A stretch of 64,000 nt of DNA from Stutzerimonas stutzeri (GCA_002387205.1 DGLA01000011.1:121782-185781); one strand, 5' to 3'; shown: positions 8,052 through 17,552, counted from the stretch's first letter. The notes: a model not told the origin generated them from the letters alone. Made by a program: numbers and translations.

Positions 8052-9385
8052 GACGAGGCCCCGCCCGCTCCCTTTTCAGCGAACAATGCATTGACGAACG
8101 CATCCGCCTCGAAGGAGCGCAGGTCGTCAATCCCCTCCCCGACACCGATATAGCGAATCGGCTTGCCGAACTGCTTGGCCAGGGCAAAGATCACGCCGCC
8201 CTTTGCGGTGCCATCGAGCTTGGTCAGCGCCAGCCCGGTGAGTTCGACAGACTGGTTGAATTGCTTGGTCTGGTTGATTGCGTTCTGCCCGGTACCGGCA
8301 TCAAGCACCAGCAGGACTTCGTGGGGAGCGCTGTCGTCGAGCTTGCCCATCACCCGACGGACCTTCTTGAGCTCTTCCATCAGGTTGTCCTTGGTATGCA
8401 GACGGCCGGCGGTGTCGGCGATCAGCACGTCGATGCCTCGCGCCTTGGCGGCCTGCACCGCATCGAAGATCACCGACGCGGAGTCGGCTCCCGTATGCTG
8501 CGCGATCACCGCGATATTGTTGCGCTCACCCCAGACCTGCAACTGCTCGACGGCCGCCGCGCGGAAGGTATCACCGGCCGCCAGCATGACTTTCTTGCCT
8601 TCCAGCTGCAGCTTCTTCGCCAGTTTGCCGATGGTGGTCGTCTTGCCGACGCCGTTTACGCCGACGACGAGAATCACGAAAGGTCGCTTGCTGCTATCTA
8701 TCTGAAGCGGTTGCTCGACCGGCTTGAGCAGGCTGGCCAGTTCTTCCTGCAGCGCCTTGTACAACGCCCCACTGTCGGCCAGCTCCTTGCGCGATACCCG
8801 CCGCGCCAGGTTCTGCATGATCGCCGTGGTGGCCTCGACGCCGACATCGGCGGTCAGCAGGCGCGTTTCCAGCTCTTCGAGCAGATCGTCGTCGATGGCC
8901 TTCTTGCCCAGGAACAGACTGGCCATGCCCTCGCCAATGCTGGCGCTGGTCTTCGACAGGCCTTGCTTGAGCCGGGCGAAGAAGCCCAGCTTGGCTGGAG
9001 GCTCCTGTATGGCCGGTGCCGCGGCAGGCTCGACGGCAATCTCCGCGAGCAGCGGCGATTCGGGCACCTCTTCAGGCTGAACGAGTTCCGGTACAGGTTC
9101 GGGCTCGGGCTCGGTCCGCAGCTCTGCGTCCGGCTTGTTCAGTGGCGGGACTTCAGTCTCCGCCTGGGCGGTCTCAGGCTCAGCGCGCCCGGACTCTTCG
9201 CGTGCCTGTGCCTCGTCGCTCGCTGCAGCATCGGGCTCGTCAGCGAACGGCTGGCTGTCTTCCAGCGGTTCGGCAGGCGGTGGCTCGGCCGCGGGTGCCT
9301 GCGGCTTCTTGCGCAGCCAGCCGAACAAGCCTTTCTTCTCGCCAGCCGCGGCCGGCGCCTTCTTATCGTCGTTGGAACCAAACAT
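8048..9385 (-). CDS. ftsY: Signal recognition particle receptor FtsY
   Basis: 445 residues. The first about 130 residues are acidic, Pro- and Ala-rich and low in complexity after a basic start (MFGSNDDKKA, then FGWLRKKP), the membrane-binding A region. The N domain begins near 134 and the GTPase G domain carries the P-loop GVNGVGKTTT at about 242-251 and DTAGR later. FtsY docks SRP-ribosome complexes to the translocon. An upstream in-frame start would add 26 residues unlike the family; MFGSNDD is preferred. Confidence 0.96.
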   Translation of the reverse strand: MFGSNDDKKAPAAAGEKKGLFGWLRKKPQAPAAEPPPAEPLEDSQPFADEPDAAASDEAQAREESGRAEPETAQAETEVPPLNKPDAELRTEPEPEPVPELVQPEEVPESPLLAEIAVEPAAAPAIQEPPAKLGFFARLKQGLSKTSASIGEGMASLFLGKKAIDDDLLEELETRLLTADVGVEATTAIMQNLARRVSRKELADSGALYKALQEELASLLKPVEQPLQIDSSKRPFVILVVGVNGVGKTTTIGKLAKKLQLEGKKVMLAAGDTFRAAAVEQLQVWGERNNIAVIAQHTGADSASVIFDAVQAAKARGIDVLIADTAGRLHTKDNLMEELKKVRRVMGKLDDSAPHEVLLVLDAGTGQNAINQTKQFNQSVELTGLALTKLDGTAKGGVIFALAKQFGKPIRYIGVGEGIDDLRSFEADAFVNALFAEKGAGGASS

Positions 9386-9620
9386 GGAGAAAATTTTCTC
9401 AAGAGGGCGATACGCCGGCGGCCACGCCACCGGCCAGACGGGCGCTATCCTAGCACTGAGCATCGGCCTTCGCTAAGCGTGGCCATCCGCCCCATTGTCT
9501 GCCGACGGGCAAGCGGGCCCCAGGCCTTTGCCCTGGCACCGAGGCCCCAGTACCATGACCTGCGTGTCCGCACCAGCCGGCGACGCCGCAGGCGGAATCA
9601 TCACTGAACGAGCCTTTTCT

Positions 9621-10973
9621 ATGCCTCCGATGCTACGCCGCGCCGCAGCCCTGCTGCTCGGCGCCCTATACCTACCACTGGTAGTTGCTGCCGACACCCA
9701 GCCCACCCACGAATTCTTCCTGGACAACGGCCTCAAGGTCATCGTGCGCGAAGACCATCGTGCGCCCGTTGTGGTATCCCAGCTCTGGTACAAGGTCGGC
9801 TCCAGCTACGAGTCGCCCGGCCAGACCGGCCTGTCTCACGCCCTTGAGCACATGATGTTCAAGGGCAGCCGCAAGCTGGGGCCCGGCGAGGCCTCGCGCA
9901 TCCTGCGCGAACTGGGCGCCGAGGAAAACGCCTTTACCAGTGACGACTACACGGCGTACTACCAGGTGCTGGCCCGTGACCGGCTGGCCGTTGCCTTCGA
10001 ACTGGAGGCCGATCGCCTGGCGAGCCTGAAACTGCCGCCGGAGGAGTTCGAGCGTGAGATCCAGGTGATCATGGAAGAGCGGCGACTGCGCACCGATGAC
10101 AAGCCCAGCGCGCTGGCCTTCGAGCGCTTCGAGGCGATGGCCTACCCTGCCAGCGGCTATCACATCCCGACCATTGGCTGGATGGCCGACCTGAAACGGA
10201 TGACCGTCGAGGAGCTGCGTACCTGGTACGAGCGCTGGTATGCGCCCAACAACGCCACCCTCGTAGTGGTCGGCGACGTCACGGCGGAGGAAGTACGGAC
10301 CCTGGCCGAACGCCACTTCGGGCCGATCGAGAAAAGGGACGTGCCGAACGCCAAGCGTCCCCTCGAGCTGAACGAACCCGGCGAGCGCCGACTGCGCCTG
10401 CAGGTACAGACGCAGGTACCCAGTCTGATCATGGCGTTCAACACGCCGAGCCTGGCCACCGGTGGCGAGCCGAGGCAGATTCACGCGCTGCGCCTGATTA
10501 CCGCGCTGCTGGACGGTGGCTACAGTGCGCGCCTGCCGCAGCGTCTCGAGCGCGGCGAGGAACTGGTGACCAGCGCCTCGGCCTGGTACAACGCCTATGC
10601 CCGCGGCGACACCCTGTTCGTGCTCAGTGCCGCGCCGAACGTGCAGAAAGGCCGGACCCTCGAAGAGGTCGAAACGGGGCTCTGGGAGCAGCTCGAACAA
10701 CTCAAGCAGAGTGCGCCTTCAGCCGAGGAGCTCGAGCGGGTCCGTGCCCAGGTCATCGCTGGCCTGGTTTACGAGCGCGACTCCATTACCCAGCAAGCGA
10801 CGACCATTGGGCAGTTGGAGACCGTGGGGCTGTCCTGGCGACTGATGGACGAGGAGCTCAGCGCCCTCGAAGCGGTTACGCCGGAAGACATCCAGAGTGC
10901 CGCTCGCACCTTCTTTACCCGCTCACGCCTGAGCGTCGCCCATGTTCTACCCGAGGAGTCCAGCGATGAGTGA
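9621..10973 (+). CDS. M16 family zinc metallopeptidase, catalytic partner
   Basis: 450 residues. N-terminal signal peptide (about 1-24, cleavage near VVAA/DTQP), so periplasmic. The inverted zinc motif HxxEH is intact: His73, Glu76, His77 in SHALEHMMFKG, with a third ligand at Glu152 or Glu153 in MEERR. A second M16 half follows. Position matches one of the adjacent M16 genes PA0371/PA0372 of PAO1 as I recall. It overlaps the next gene by 8 bases; the pair probably forms a heterodimer of active and inactive subunits. Divergent from ftsY; a start nine bases later (MLRRAAA) is also possible. Confidence 0.9.
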   Translation: MPPMLRRAAALLLGALYLPLVVAADTQPTHEFFLDNGLKVIVREDHRAPVVVSQLWYKVGSSYESPGQTGLSHALEHMMFKGSRKLGPGEASRILRELGAEENAFTSDDYTAYYQVLARDRLAVAFELEADRLASLKLPPEEFEREIQVIMEERRLRTDDKPSALAFERFEAMAYPASGYHIPTIGWMADLKRMTVEELRTWYERWYAPNNATLVVVGDVTAEEVRTLAERHFGPIEKRDVPNAKRPLELNEPGERRLRLQVQTQVPSLIMAFNTPSLATGGEPRQIHALRLITALLDGGYSARLPQRLERGEELVTSASAWYNAYARGDTLFVLSAAPNVQKGRTLEEVETGLWEQLEQLKQSAPSAEELERVRAQVIAGLVYERDSITQQATTIGQLETVGLSWRLMDEELSALEAVTPEDIQSAARTFFTRSRLSVAHVLPEESSDE

Positions 10974-12507
10974 TCGCCACCTGTTGCGTCGCGGCCTGCT
11001 CGGCCTGGCGCTGGTATCCTGCCTGGGCCTGGCCGCCTGTAGCGATGGATCCAGCGAGACCGCCGCAGTCATTCCGGTACCCAATGAGGCATCCGTGGCC
11101 ACACCGGCCGAATCCGGACAGGCCATCGCCCGGGAAGCCGAGGCAGAACGCACCCGACTGGAGTCCCTGGACGAGCTCGGCGACAAACCGCTGGGTCGCC
11201 GTGAACTGGACATCCAGAGCTGGGAAACGGAGGGCGGCGCCAGGGTGCTGTTCGTCGAAGCCCACCAGCTGCCGATGTTCGACCTGCGCCTGACCTTCGC
11301 TGCGGGCAGTAGCCATGACGACGGCGTGCCCGGTCTGGCAATGCTGACCAATGCCATGCTCAACGAAGGCGTCGAAGGCAAGGACGTGACTGCCATTGCC
11401 GAAGGTTTCGAAGGCCTCGGCGCGGAATTCGGCAACGGCTCCTACCGCGACATGGCGGTCGCAAGCCTGCGCAGCCTCAGCGCGCCAGACAAACGTGAAG
11501 CTGCTCTGCAGCTGTTCAGCCAGGTACTGGGGCAGCCGGCCTTTCCGGAAGACTCGCTGCAGCGCATCAAGAACCAGGTGCTGGCCGGGTTCGAATTCCA
11601 GAAGCAGAACCCGGGCAAGCTGGCCAGCCTCGAGCTGTTCGAACAGCTGTACGGCAATCACCCCTACGCACATGCCAGCGAAGGCACACCGGAATCGATC
11701 CCCGGCATCAGCGTGGCCGAGCTGCGGGCGTTCCATCAGAAAGCCTATACCGCCGGCAATGCCGTCATCGCCCTGGTCGGCGACCTCAGCCGCGAGGAGG
11801 CCGAAGCCATCGCCGCCCAGGTTTCCGCCGCGTTGCCCCAAGGCCCGGCACTGCCGCCACCGCCTTCGCCGGACGAGCCAACACCGGGCATGCAGCGCAT
11901 CGAGTTTCCGTCCAACCAGACCCACCTGATGCTGGCACAGCTAGGCATTCCTCGTGGCCACCCCGACTACGCCGCGCTGTATCTCGGCAACCAGATTCTC
12001 GGTGGCGGCGGTTTCGGCACACGTCTGATGGAGGAAGTCCGGGAAAAACGCGGCCTGACCTATGGTGTCTATTCCGGCTTCAGCCCGATGCAGGTTGCCG
12101 GCCCCTTCATGATCAACCTGCAAACCCGCGCCGAACTGGCCGAAGGCACACTGGAACTGGTGCAACGACTGGTCGCCGATTTCCTGCAGAACGGGCCGAC
12201 CTTTGCCGAACTCGAGCGCAGCAAGCGCGAGGTTGCAGGCAGCTTTCCCCTGTCCACCGCCAGCAATGCCGACATCGTGGGCCAGCTCGGCAGCATAGGC
12301 TTCTATAACCTGCCGCTGACCTACCTGGAAGATTTCATGCAGCAAGTCCAGGCGCTGTCGGTGGAAGACGTTAAGACGGCGATGAACAAGCACCTGAGCC
12401 CGGATGAGTTCGTCATCGTCACGGCCGGACCGCAGGTCGAGCAAAAGCCGCTGCCGGCGCCCAGCGCCCAGCCTCTCGAACAACCCAGCAGCGTTCCGGA
12501 GCACTGA
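10966..12507 (+). CDS. M16 family peptidase-like lipoprotein, non-catalytic partner
   Basis: 513 residues. The start MSDRHLLRRG is followed by a lipoprotein signal with lipobox GLAAC, so a membrane-anchored lipoprotein is likely. M16 fold sequence is clear (LTFAAGSSHDD near 105-115, FHQKAYTAGNAVIALVGD, and a C-terminal half with VREKRGLTYGVYSGF), but where the catalytic partner has HxxEH this one reads GLAMLTNAMLNEG, with no zinc ligands. It is therefore predicted to be the substrate-holding subunit for the gene before it, which it overlaps by 8 bases. It ends in the ATGA junction with rsmD. Confidence 0.88.
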   Translation: MSDRHLLRRGLLGLALVSCLGLAACSDGSSETAAVIPVPNEASVATPAESGQAIAREAEAERTRLESLDELGDKPLGRRELDIQSWETEGGARVLFVEAHQLPMFDLRLTFAAGSSHDDGVPGLAMLTNAMLNEGVEGKDVTAIAEGFEGLGAEFGNGSYRDMAVASLRSLSAPDKREAALQLFSQVLGQPAFPEDSLQRIKNQVLAGFEFQKQNPGKLASLELFEQLYGNHPYAHASEGTPESIPGISVAELRAFHQKAYTAGNAVIALVGDLSREEAEAIAAQVSAALPQGPALPPPPSPDEPTPGMQRIEFPSNQTHLMLAQLGIPRGHPDYAALYLGNQILGGGGFGTRLMEEVREKRGLTYGVYSGFSPMQVAGPFMINLQTRAELAEGTLELVQRLVADFLQNGPTFAELERSKREVAGSFPLSTASNADIVGQLGSIGFYNLPLTYLEDFMQQVQALSVEDVKTAMNKHLSPDEFVIVTAGPQVEQKPLPAPSAQPLEQPSSVPEH

Positions 12508-13106
12508 TGACCAATCCACCCGTTCGCCCCTCTGCCCACGGCGGCCAGGGTCAGTTGCGCATCATCGGCGGAGAATGGCGCAGCCGGCGCTTCGGATTCC
12601 CCGATGCCGAGGGTCTGCGACCGACACCCGATCGCGTGCGTGAAACACTCTTCAACTGGCTCGCGCCTTACCTGTCCGGTGCCCGTGTGTTCGATCCGTA
12701 TACCGGCAGTGGCGCGCTCTATCTTGAAGCGCTGTCGCGGGGCGCCAGCATGGCCCTCGCGCTGGACGTAAATGCCAACGCCATCGCCAGCCTGCGCAAA
12801 CACCTGGACACCCTCAAGTGCGGGCAGGGCCAGCTGTTGCAAAGCGATGCCCTGCGCTATCTGGAAACCCAGTCGCCGACGCCCTTCGACCTGGTGTTTC
12901 TCGATCCGCCCTTCAACAAGAACCTTCTGCAACCCACCTGTGAACTGCTGGAGAACAAAGGCTGGCTTGCCACGCAAGCCTGGGTCTATACCGAGAGCGA
13001 AGCCCTGCCCTCGAGTCTTGGCCTGCCTGGCAACTGGCGCCTGCACCGTGAAAAGCAGGCCGGCAAAGTGAACTATGCGTTGTGGGAACGCAGCGGCGAA
13101 GCCTAG
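12507..13106 (+). CDS. rsmD: 16S rRNA (guanine(966)-N(2))-methyltransferase
   Basis: 199 residues. N-terminal segment RIIGGEWRSRRF, then RPTPDRVRETLFNWL, the SAM-binding motif FDPYTGSGALYLEALSRGA around 63-81 and the catalytic DPPF at 133-136. It methylates G966 of 16S rRNA in the small subunit. It overlaps the preceding M16 gene by one base (ATGA), so translation is coupled. Confidence 0.95.
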   Translation: MTNPPVRPSAHGGQGQLRIIGGEWRSRRFGFPDAEGLRPTPDRVRETLFNWLAPYLSGARVFDPYTGSGALYLEALSRGASMALALDVNANAIASLRKHLDTLKCGQGQLLQSDALRYLETQSPTPFDLVFLDPPFNKNLLQPTCELLENKGWLATQAWVYTESEALPSSLGLPGNWRLHREKQAGKVNYALWERSGEA

Positions 13107-13116
13107 GGGTCATCAG

Positions 13117-13141
13117 CGGTCCAGCCGACCAGGCTGGACCG
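13117..13141. repeat. Perfect hairpin between rsmD and the hydrolase gene
   Basis: CGGTCCAGCC and GGCTGGACCG form a perfect 10 bp stem with loop GACCA, starting 10 bases after the rsmD stop. There is no T-run, so it is not a standard terminator. Its core GTCCAGCC/GGCTGGAC is also found in hairpins in the pst operon, so it may belong to the same repeat family. Confidence 0.6.
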
Positions 13142-13183
13142 AAGCAAGAGACGTCGGCCACACGCAAATGCTCAGGGGCATCC

Positions 13184-14263
13184 ATGTCCGCCACCATTCC
13201 AGATACCGGTATCGGTACCGTCTCCGAAACGGCTCGCCCCTTTGCCCCGGCCTGGTGGCTGCCTGGGGGTCACCTGCAGACCCTCTGGAATCCTTTCTGC
13301 CGGCGCGCCCCAGCGTTGCAGCGGCGCCGCGAACGGCTCTGGCTGGCCGATGGCGATTTCATCGACCTCGACTGGCACGGGCCGCATGATCCCGAAGCGC
13401 CGCTGGTACTGGTACTGCACGGCCTGACGGGCTCCTCGCGCTCGCTTTATGTGCTCGGCCTGCAACAAAGGCTGGCCTCCCAGGATTGGGCCAGCGTAGC
13501 GATCAACTGGCGCGGCTGCTCGGGTGAGTCGAACCTGCTGCCGCGTGCCTATCATTCCGGCGCCAGCGATGACCTGGCCGAAGTCATCGCGCATCTGCTG
13601 ACTACACGACCGCAGGCACCGCTATACGCGGTGGGCTATTCACTGGGCGGCAACGTGCTGCTCAAGTACCTCGGCGAAACGGGCCGGGCGGCACCGCTGC
13701 ACAAAGCCGTTGCGGTATCCGTGCCCTTCCGGCTGGACCAATGCGCCGACCGCATCGGCCTCGGCTTTTCACGCGTCTACCAGGCGCATTTCATGCGTGA
13801 AATGGTCGCCTACGTGAAGGACAAGCAGCAGCTGTTCACCCGCCTGGGCAATGAGGAACACCTGTCCATGCTACAAGGCCTTGGCTCGCTGGATGGCATG
13901 CGCACCTTCTGGGATTTCGACGGCCGTTTCACCGCCCCACTGCACGGCTACGCCGACGCAGCCGATTACTACCGACGCGCATCGAGCCGCTACTTCCTGC
14001 CCGACATCCGCATCCCCACCCTGCTGATCCAGGCCGTAGACGACCCCTTTGTCTTCCGCCACAGCGTGCCCGAGCCCGACGAGCTATCGGCCACCACCAC
14101 ACTGGAACTGCATACCACCGGAGGCCATGTCGGCTTCGTCGAGGGTCCGCTGCACAAGCCAGGCTATTACCTGGAGCGACGGGTGCCAGAGTGGCTGACG
14201 GAACCCAGGGGCACGGCAACCTCCATGGCGGATGACCGTGCGCTGTCACTGGCCGAAGATTGA
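13184..14263 (+). CDS. YheT-type alpha/beta-fold hydrolase
   Basis: 359 residues. The family hallmark AxWWLPGGHLQTLW is at about 21-35, the oxyanion region LVLHGLTGSS at 76-85, and the nucleophile Ser153 lies in GYSLGGN. A catalytic Asp in QAVDDPF and His in TTGGHVGF follow. Family members are esterase-like (AB-hydrolase 4, relatives of E. coli YheT) with no firm substrate. The start MSATIPDTG is chosen over an in-frame ATG 102 bases upstream that overlaps rsmD. Its 3' end overlaps the convergent TetR gene by 18 bases. Confidence 0.88.
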   Translation: MSATIPDTGIGTVSETARPFAPAWWLPGGHLQTLWNPFCRRAPALQRRRERLWLADGDFIDLDWHGPHDPEAPLVLVLHGLTGSSRSLYVLGLQQRLASQDWASVAINWRGCSGESNLLPRAYHSGASDDLAEVIAHLLTTRPQAPLYAVGYSLGGNVLLKYLGETGRAAPLHKAVAVSVPFRLDQCADRIGLGFSRVYQAHFMREMVAYVKDKQQLFTRLGNEEHLSMLQGLGSLDGMRTFWDFDGRFTAPLHGYADAADYYRRASSRYFLPDIRIPTLLIQAVDDPFVFRHSVPEPDELSATTTLELHTTGGHVGFVEGPLHKPGYYLERRVPEWLTEPRGTATSMADDRALSLAED

Positions 14264-14911
14264 TGCCAGGGGCACATCCAGGCGGTTGCACAGCTCATTG
14301 AAAGCAGGCCGGGCATGTTCGACTACAAACCCCTCTTCGAGCACCAGCACCTGATAGATACCACGCCGCAGCATCAGCTCGCTGACGCCTTCAGGTCGTT
14401 CGCCAGTCGTGCAGAGGAACCGAACCCAGGACGTCACGATAATCCACGCATTAAGCGCAACGGCCTCGACCTGCGATTCGGTCATGGCCAGTAATCCGGC
14501 ATCGACAAATCCCTGGTAAATCCGCCGGGCCACGTGCAGGTGCCTGTCGGCGAATCCGCGGTACCGCGTGGCCAATTGGTGATCCTCACCCAGCAGATGC
14601 TCGAGATCGCGGTGGATGAAGCGGTACTGCCACATCGCCGCGAGCAGCGATTCGAGGTAGAAGGTTTTGTCGTCCATGGTCACGGCACGACCATCCGGCA
14701 GCTGCATGAAATCATCAACGGCAGCCTCGTAGCGGTCGAACAACTCGGCGATGATCATCTGCTTGTTGCGGAAGTGGTAATACAGGTTGCCCGGCGAAAT
14801 CTGCAGATGTGCCGCGATGTGATTGGTCGTCACGCTGCGTTCGCCCTGGGTATTGAACAGCTCGAGGCTGGCCAGCAGGATTCGTTCTCGGGTCTTGGGT
14901 TTTGGCGGCAT
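14246..14911 (-). CDS. TetR family transcriptional regulator
   Basis: 221 residues. The N-terminal helix-turn-helix spans about 8-52 (RILLASLELF, TTNHIAAHLQISPGNLYYHF), followed by an all-helical ligand domain. It is divergent from the aldehyde dehydrogenase gene, and the 126 bases between them hold an inverted repeat placed within a promoter, so it probably represses that gene. The inducer cannot be read from sequence. From memory, PAO1 has the same neighbours (PA0366-PA0367). Confidence 0.92.
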   Translation of the reverse strand: MPPKPKTRERILLASLELFNTQGERSVTTNHIAAHLQISPGNLYYHFRNKQMIIAELFDRYEAAVDDFMQLPDGRAVTMDDKTFYLESLLAAMWQYRFIHRDLEHLLGEDHQLATRYRGFADRHLHVARRIYQGFVDAGLLAMTESQVEAVALNAWIIVTSWVRFLCTTGERPEGVSELMLRRGIYQVLVLEEGFVVEHARPAFNELCNRLDVPLASIFGQ

Positions 14912-14980
14912 TCAGGCGTTCAGGATTGGCTGGGCACAGGCTGCAAAGGTACCTCTTCCACCGCCCGTAAGGCAGCTCGA

Positions 14981-15009
14981 TTGACAGATTAGAGCAATCA
15001 CTCTAAATA
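14981..15009 (+). promoter_or_regulatory. Promoter and likely TetR operator before the aldehyde dehydrogenase
   Basis: A perfect -35 TTGACA (14981-14986) is followed at 17 bases by a weak -10 (TAAATA, 15004-15009). Inverted repeat TTAGAG-N6-CTCTAA (14989-15006) fills the spacer and touches the -10, the usual place for a TetR-type repressor to block polymerase. The dehydrogenase GTG is 28 bases further on. Confidence 0.55.
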
Positions 15010-15037
15010 AGTTGCTCACCTTTTCGGAGCTCTGCCC

Positions 15038-16468
15038 GTGCTTGCCGATATCGCCTACCTGGACCAGACGCACCTCGTCATCGAGCGGCTGCCTTCGATC
15101 ATGGATCGTCAGCGCATTGCTTTTGCAGCGAACCCCAGGCCCGGCGCCGAGGAGAGGTTGCAGTGGCTCGAGGCCTTGCGCGATCTGCTCCACAGCCAGC
15201 AGCAAGCCTTGATCGAGGCCATCAGCCGGGATTTCGGGCATCGCTCGGCGGACGAAACCCGGCTGGCTGAGATCATGCCGAGCCTGCACGGCATTCGGCA
15301 TGCACAGCGCAACCTGCGACGCTGGATGAAACCATCCCGGCGCTCGGTTGGGCTGGCCTTTCAGCCTGCAAGCGCTCGCGTGGTCTACCAGCCGCTCGGC
15401 GTGGTCGGCATCATCGTGCCGTGGAATTACCCGTTGTACCTGGCCATCGGTCCGCTGATCGGCGCCTTGGCCGCCGGCAACAGGGTGATGCTGAAGATGA
15501 GCGAGTCCACGCCGGTTACCGGCCAGCTAGTCAAGGAGTTGCTCGCGCAAATCTTTCCCGAGGATCAGGTCGCGGTTGTCCTCGGCGAGGCAGATGTGGG
15601 CATCGCGTTTTCCAGGCTACCTTTCGACCACCTGCTGTTCACCGGCAGCACCCGTGTGGGTCGTGAGGTGATGCGCGCCGCCGCTGAAAATCTGACCCCG
15701 GTTACACTCGAACTGGGTGGCAAATCGCCTGCTATCGTCTCGAACGACGTGCCGCTCGCCAACGCTGCCGAGCGCATCGCCTTTGGCAAGACGCTCAATG
15801 CGGGACAGACCTGTGTCGCGCCCGACTACGTGCTGATCCCACGGCAGCGCATCGATGGCTTTGTCGAGGCCTATCGAAAGGTCGTTCAGCGTTTCTACCC
15901 CCAGCTGGCAGACAATCCCGACTACACCTCGATCATCAACCGTCGCCAGCATGCCCGGCTGCAGGGCTACCTGGACGACGCCCAGGCCAAGGGGGCGCGT
16001 TTGCTGCCACTGTTCGAGCGGGGCCATGAGCGCCGAATGCCACACTGGCTGCTGCTCGATGTGAACGATGACATGCAGGTGATGCAGGACGAGATCTTCG
16101 GTCCGCTGCTACCAGTTGTCCCCTACGACGGCATCGACGACGCAATCAGCTACGTCAATGCACGGCCACGCCCGCTGGCGCTCTATTACTTCGGATACAA
16201 CAAGGCCGAGCAACGTCGCATTCTCCAGCAGACCCACTCCGGCGGGGTCTGCCTCAACGACACCCTGCTGCATGTCGCCCAGGATGACCTGCCCTTCGGT
16301 GGCGTCGGCCCGTCGGGAATGGGCCATTACCATGGGCACGACGGTTTCCTCACGTTCAGCAAGGCCAAGGGCGTCTTTATCAAGCAACGTTTCAATGCCG
16401 CCCGGATGATCTACCCCCCTTATGGCAAGGGCCTGCAGAAACTGATCTACAAGCTCTTCGTGCGCTGA
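15038..16468 (+). CDS. Aldehyde dehydrogenase, coniferyl-aldehyde-dehydrogenase-like
   Basis: 476 residues with GTG start. ALDH superfamily: oxyanion Asn130 in VPWNYP, NAD-binding FTGSTRVGRE, general base Glu225 in LELGGKSP, nucleophile Cys259 in NAGQTC. It oxidises an aldehyde to the acid with NAD(P). The relatively short length and the C-terminal hydrophobic tail (after KQRFNAARMIYPP) fit the coniferyl aldehyde/class 3-like group, which also includes long-chain fatty aldehyde enzymes, so the substrate is uncertain. Single gene under control of the divergent TetR. Confidence 0.9.
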   Translation: MLADIAYLDQTHLVIERLPSIMDRQRIAFAANPRPGAEERLQWLEALRDLLHSQQQALIEAISRDFGHRSADETRLAEIMPSLHGIRHAQRNLRRWMKPSRRSVGLAFQPASARVVYQPLGVVGIIVPWNYPLYLAIGPLIGALAAGNRVMLKMSESTPVTGQLVKELLAQIFPEDQVAVVLGEADVGIAFSRLPFDHLLFTGSTRVGREVMRAAAENLTPVTLELGGKSPAIVSNDVPLANAAERIAFGKTLNAGQTCVAPDYVLIPRQRIDGFVEAYRKVVQRFYPQLADNPDYTSIINRRQHARLQGYLDDAQAKGARLLPLFERGHERRMPHWLLLDVNDDMQVMQDEIFGPLLPVVPYDGIDDAISYVNARPRPLALYYFGYNKAEQRRILQQTHSGGVCLNDTLLHVAQDDLPFGGVGPSGMGHYHGHDGFLTFSKAKGVFIKQRFNAARMIYPPYGKGLQKLIYKLFVR

Positions 16469-16678
16469 CAGCCGTGACAGATACGGGCCGGCCCCGTCGT
16501 GGCTGCAAATTGCGATCACACGTTGGTATCTGAGCTAATCCGTCAATTGGCCGAACGATTGAAAAATGCGTGAACGGCATCGTTGTGCTGACATTCGGCA
16601 GCCATCCGCTTTGATGCTTTACGCTGCCGACACCGAGCCGCTACCATCCACCCCCCACGCATGCGTCAGGACGCCGCG

Positions 16679-17161
16679 ATGAATCGAGTGCTGTATCCGG
16701 GAACCTTCGACCCGATCACCATGGGCCATACCGACCTGGTCGAGCGCGCCTCGCGCCTGTTCGACGAAGTCATCATTGCCGTCGCTGCCAGCCCGAACAA
16801 GAATCCCTTGTTCCCGCTCGAGCAGCGCGTCGCACTGGCCAAGGAAGTGACCTCGCATCTGCCGAACGTCAAGGTCATGGGTTTCTCCACGTTGCTGGCG
16901 CACTTCGTCACCGAGCAGAAGGCCAACGTGCTGCTGCGCGGCCTGCGGGCAGTGTCGGACTTCGAATATGAATTCCAGCTGGCCAACATGAACCGCCAGC
17001 TGGTCCCGGACGTGGAAAGCCTGTTTCTGACTCCGTCTGAAAAGTTTTCCTATATTTCTTCGACCCTGGTCCGCGAGATTGCGCGACTCGGGGGCGATGT
17101 CAGCAAATTCGTCCACCCCTCGGTGATGAAGGCACTGACCGAGCGCTACGCCTCGCGCTAA
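16679..17161 (+). CDS. coaD: Phosphopantetheine adenylyltransferase
   Basis: 160 residues, usual length. Starts MNRVLYPGTFDPITMGH with the nucleotidyltransferase (T/H)xGH motif at about 14-17, and has RGLRAVSDFEYE and the SSTLVREIA motif near the C-terminus. It makes dephospho-CoA from phosphopantetheine and ATP. The ATG at 16679 is preferred to one 18 bases earlier by alignment with the family. The 210 bases upstream hold no recognisable gene. Confidence 0.97.
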   Translation: MNRVLYPGTFDPITMGHTDLVERASRLFDEVIIAVAASPNKNPLFPLEQRVALAKEVTSHLPNVKVMGFSTLLAHFVTEQKANVLLRGLRAVSDFEYEFQLANMNRQLVPDVESLFLTPSEKFSYISSTLVREIARLGGDVSKFVHPSVMKALTERYASR

Positions 17162-17300
17162 AGGCACCAGGGCTCCACTCGCCGGACGGTTACCGACAGA
17201 AGGGCGATCACTGCCACGTGCACCGGGCGGCCCGATGCGGCAAAATTGGCGGCCCGTTTATACCTGCGCTGCGGCTCATGCCGCAGCTGGAGCACGCTGG

Positions 17301-17552
17301 ATGTCCCTGATAATCACCGATGACTGCATCAACTGCGACGTGTGCGAGCCCGAGTGCCCGAACAGCGCGATTTCCCAGGGTGAGGAAATCTATGTCATCG
17401 ATCCCAACCTCTGTACCGAATGCGTCGGCCACTACGACGAACCGCAGTGCCAACAGGTCTGCCCGGTGGACTGCATCCCGCTCGATGAAAGCAATGTCGA
17501 GAGCAAGGAAGAGCTGATGCAGAAGTACATGATCATCACCGGCAAAGCCTGA
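17301..17552 (+). CDS. yfhL: YfhL-type 2[4Fe-4S] ferredoxin
   Basis: 83 residues. Two cluster motifs are visible: CINCDVCEPECP near the N-terminus and CTECVGHYDEPQCQQVCPVDC with the long insertion typical of the Alvin/YfhL ferredoxins, which have very low redox potentials. It carries electrons in the cytosol; PAO1 Fdx1 (PA0362), beside coaD, is the apparent equivalent. The start MSLIITDDC was chosen over an upstream in-frame ATG because the Cys motif begins within ten residues of family N-termini. Confidence 0.95.
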   Translation: MSLIITDDCINCDVCEPECPNSAISQGEEIYVIDPNLCTECVGHYDEPQCQQVCPVDCIPLDESNVESKEELMQKYMIITGKA

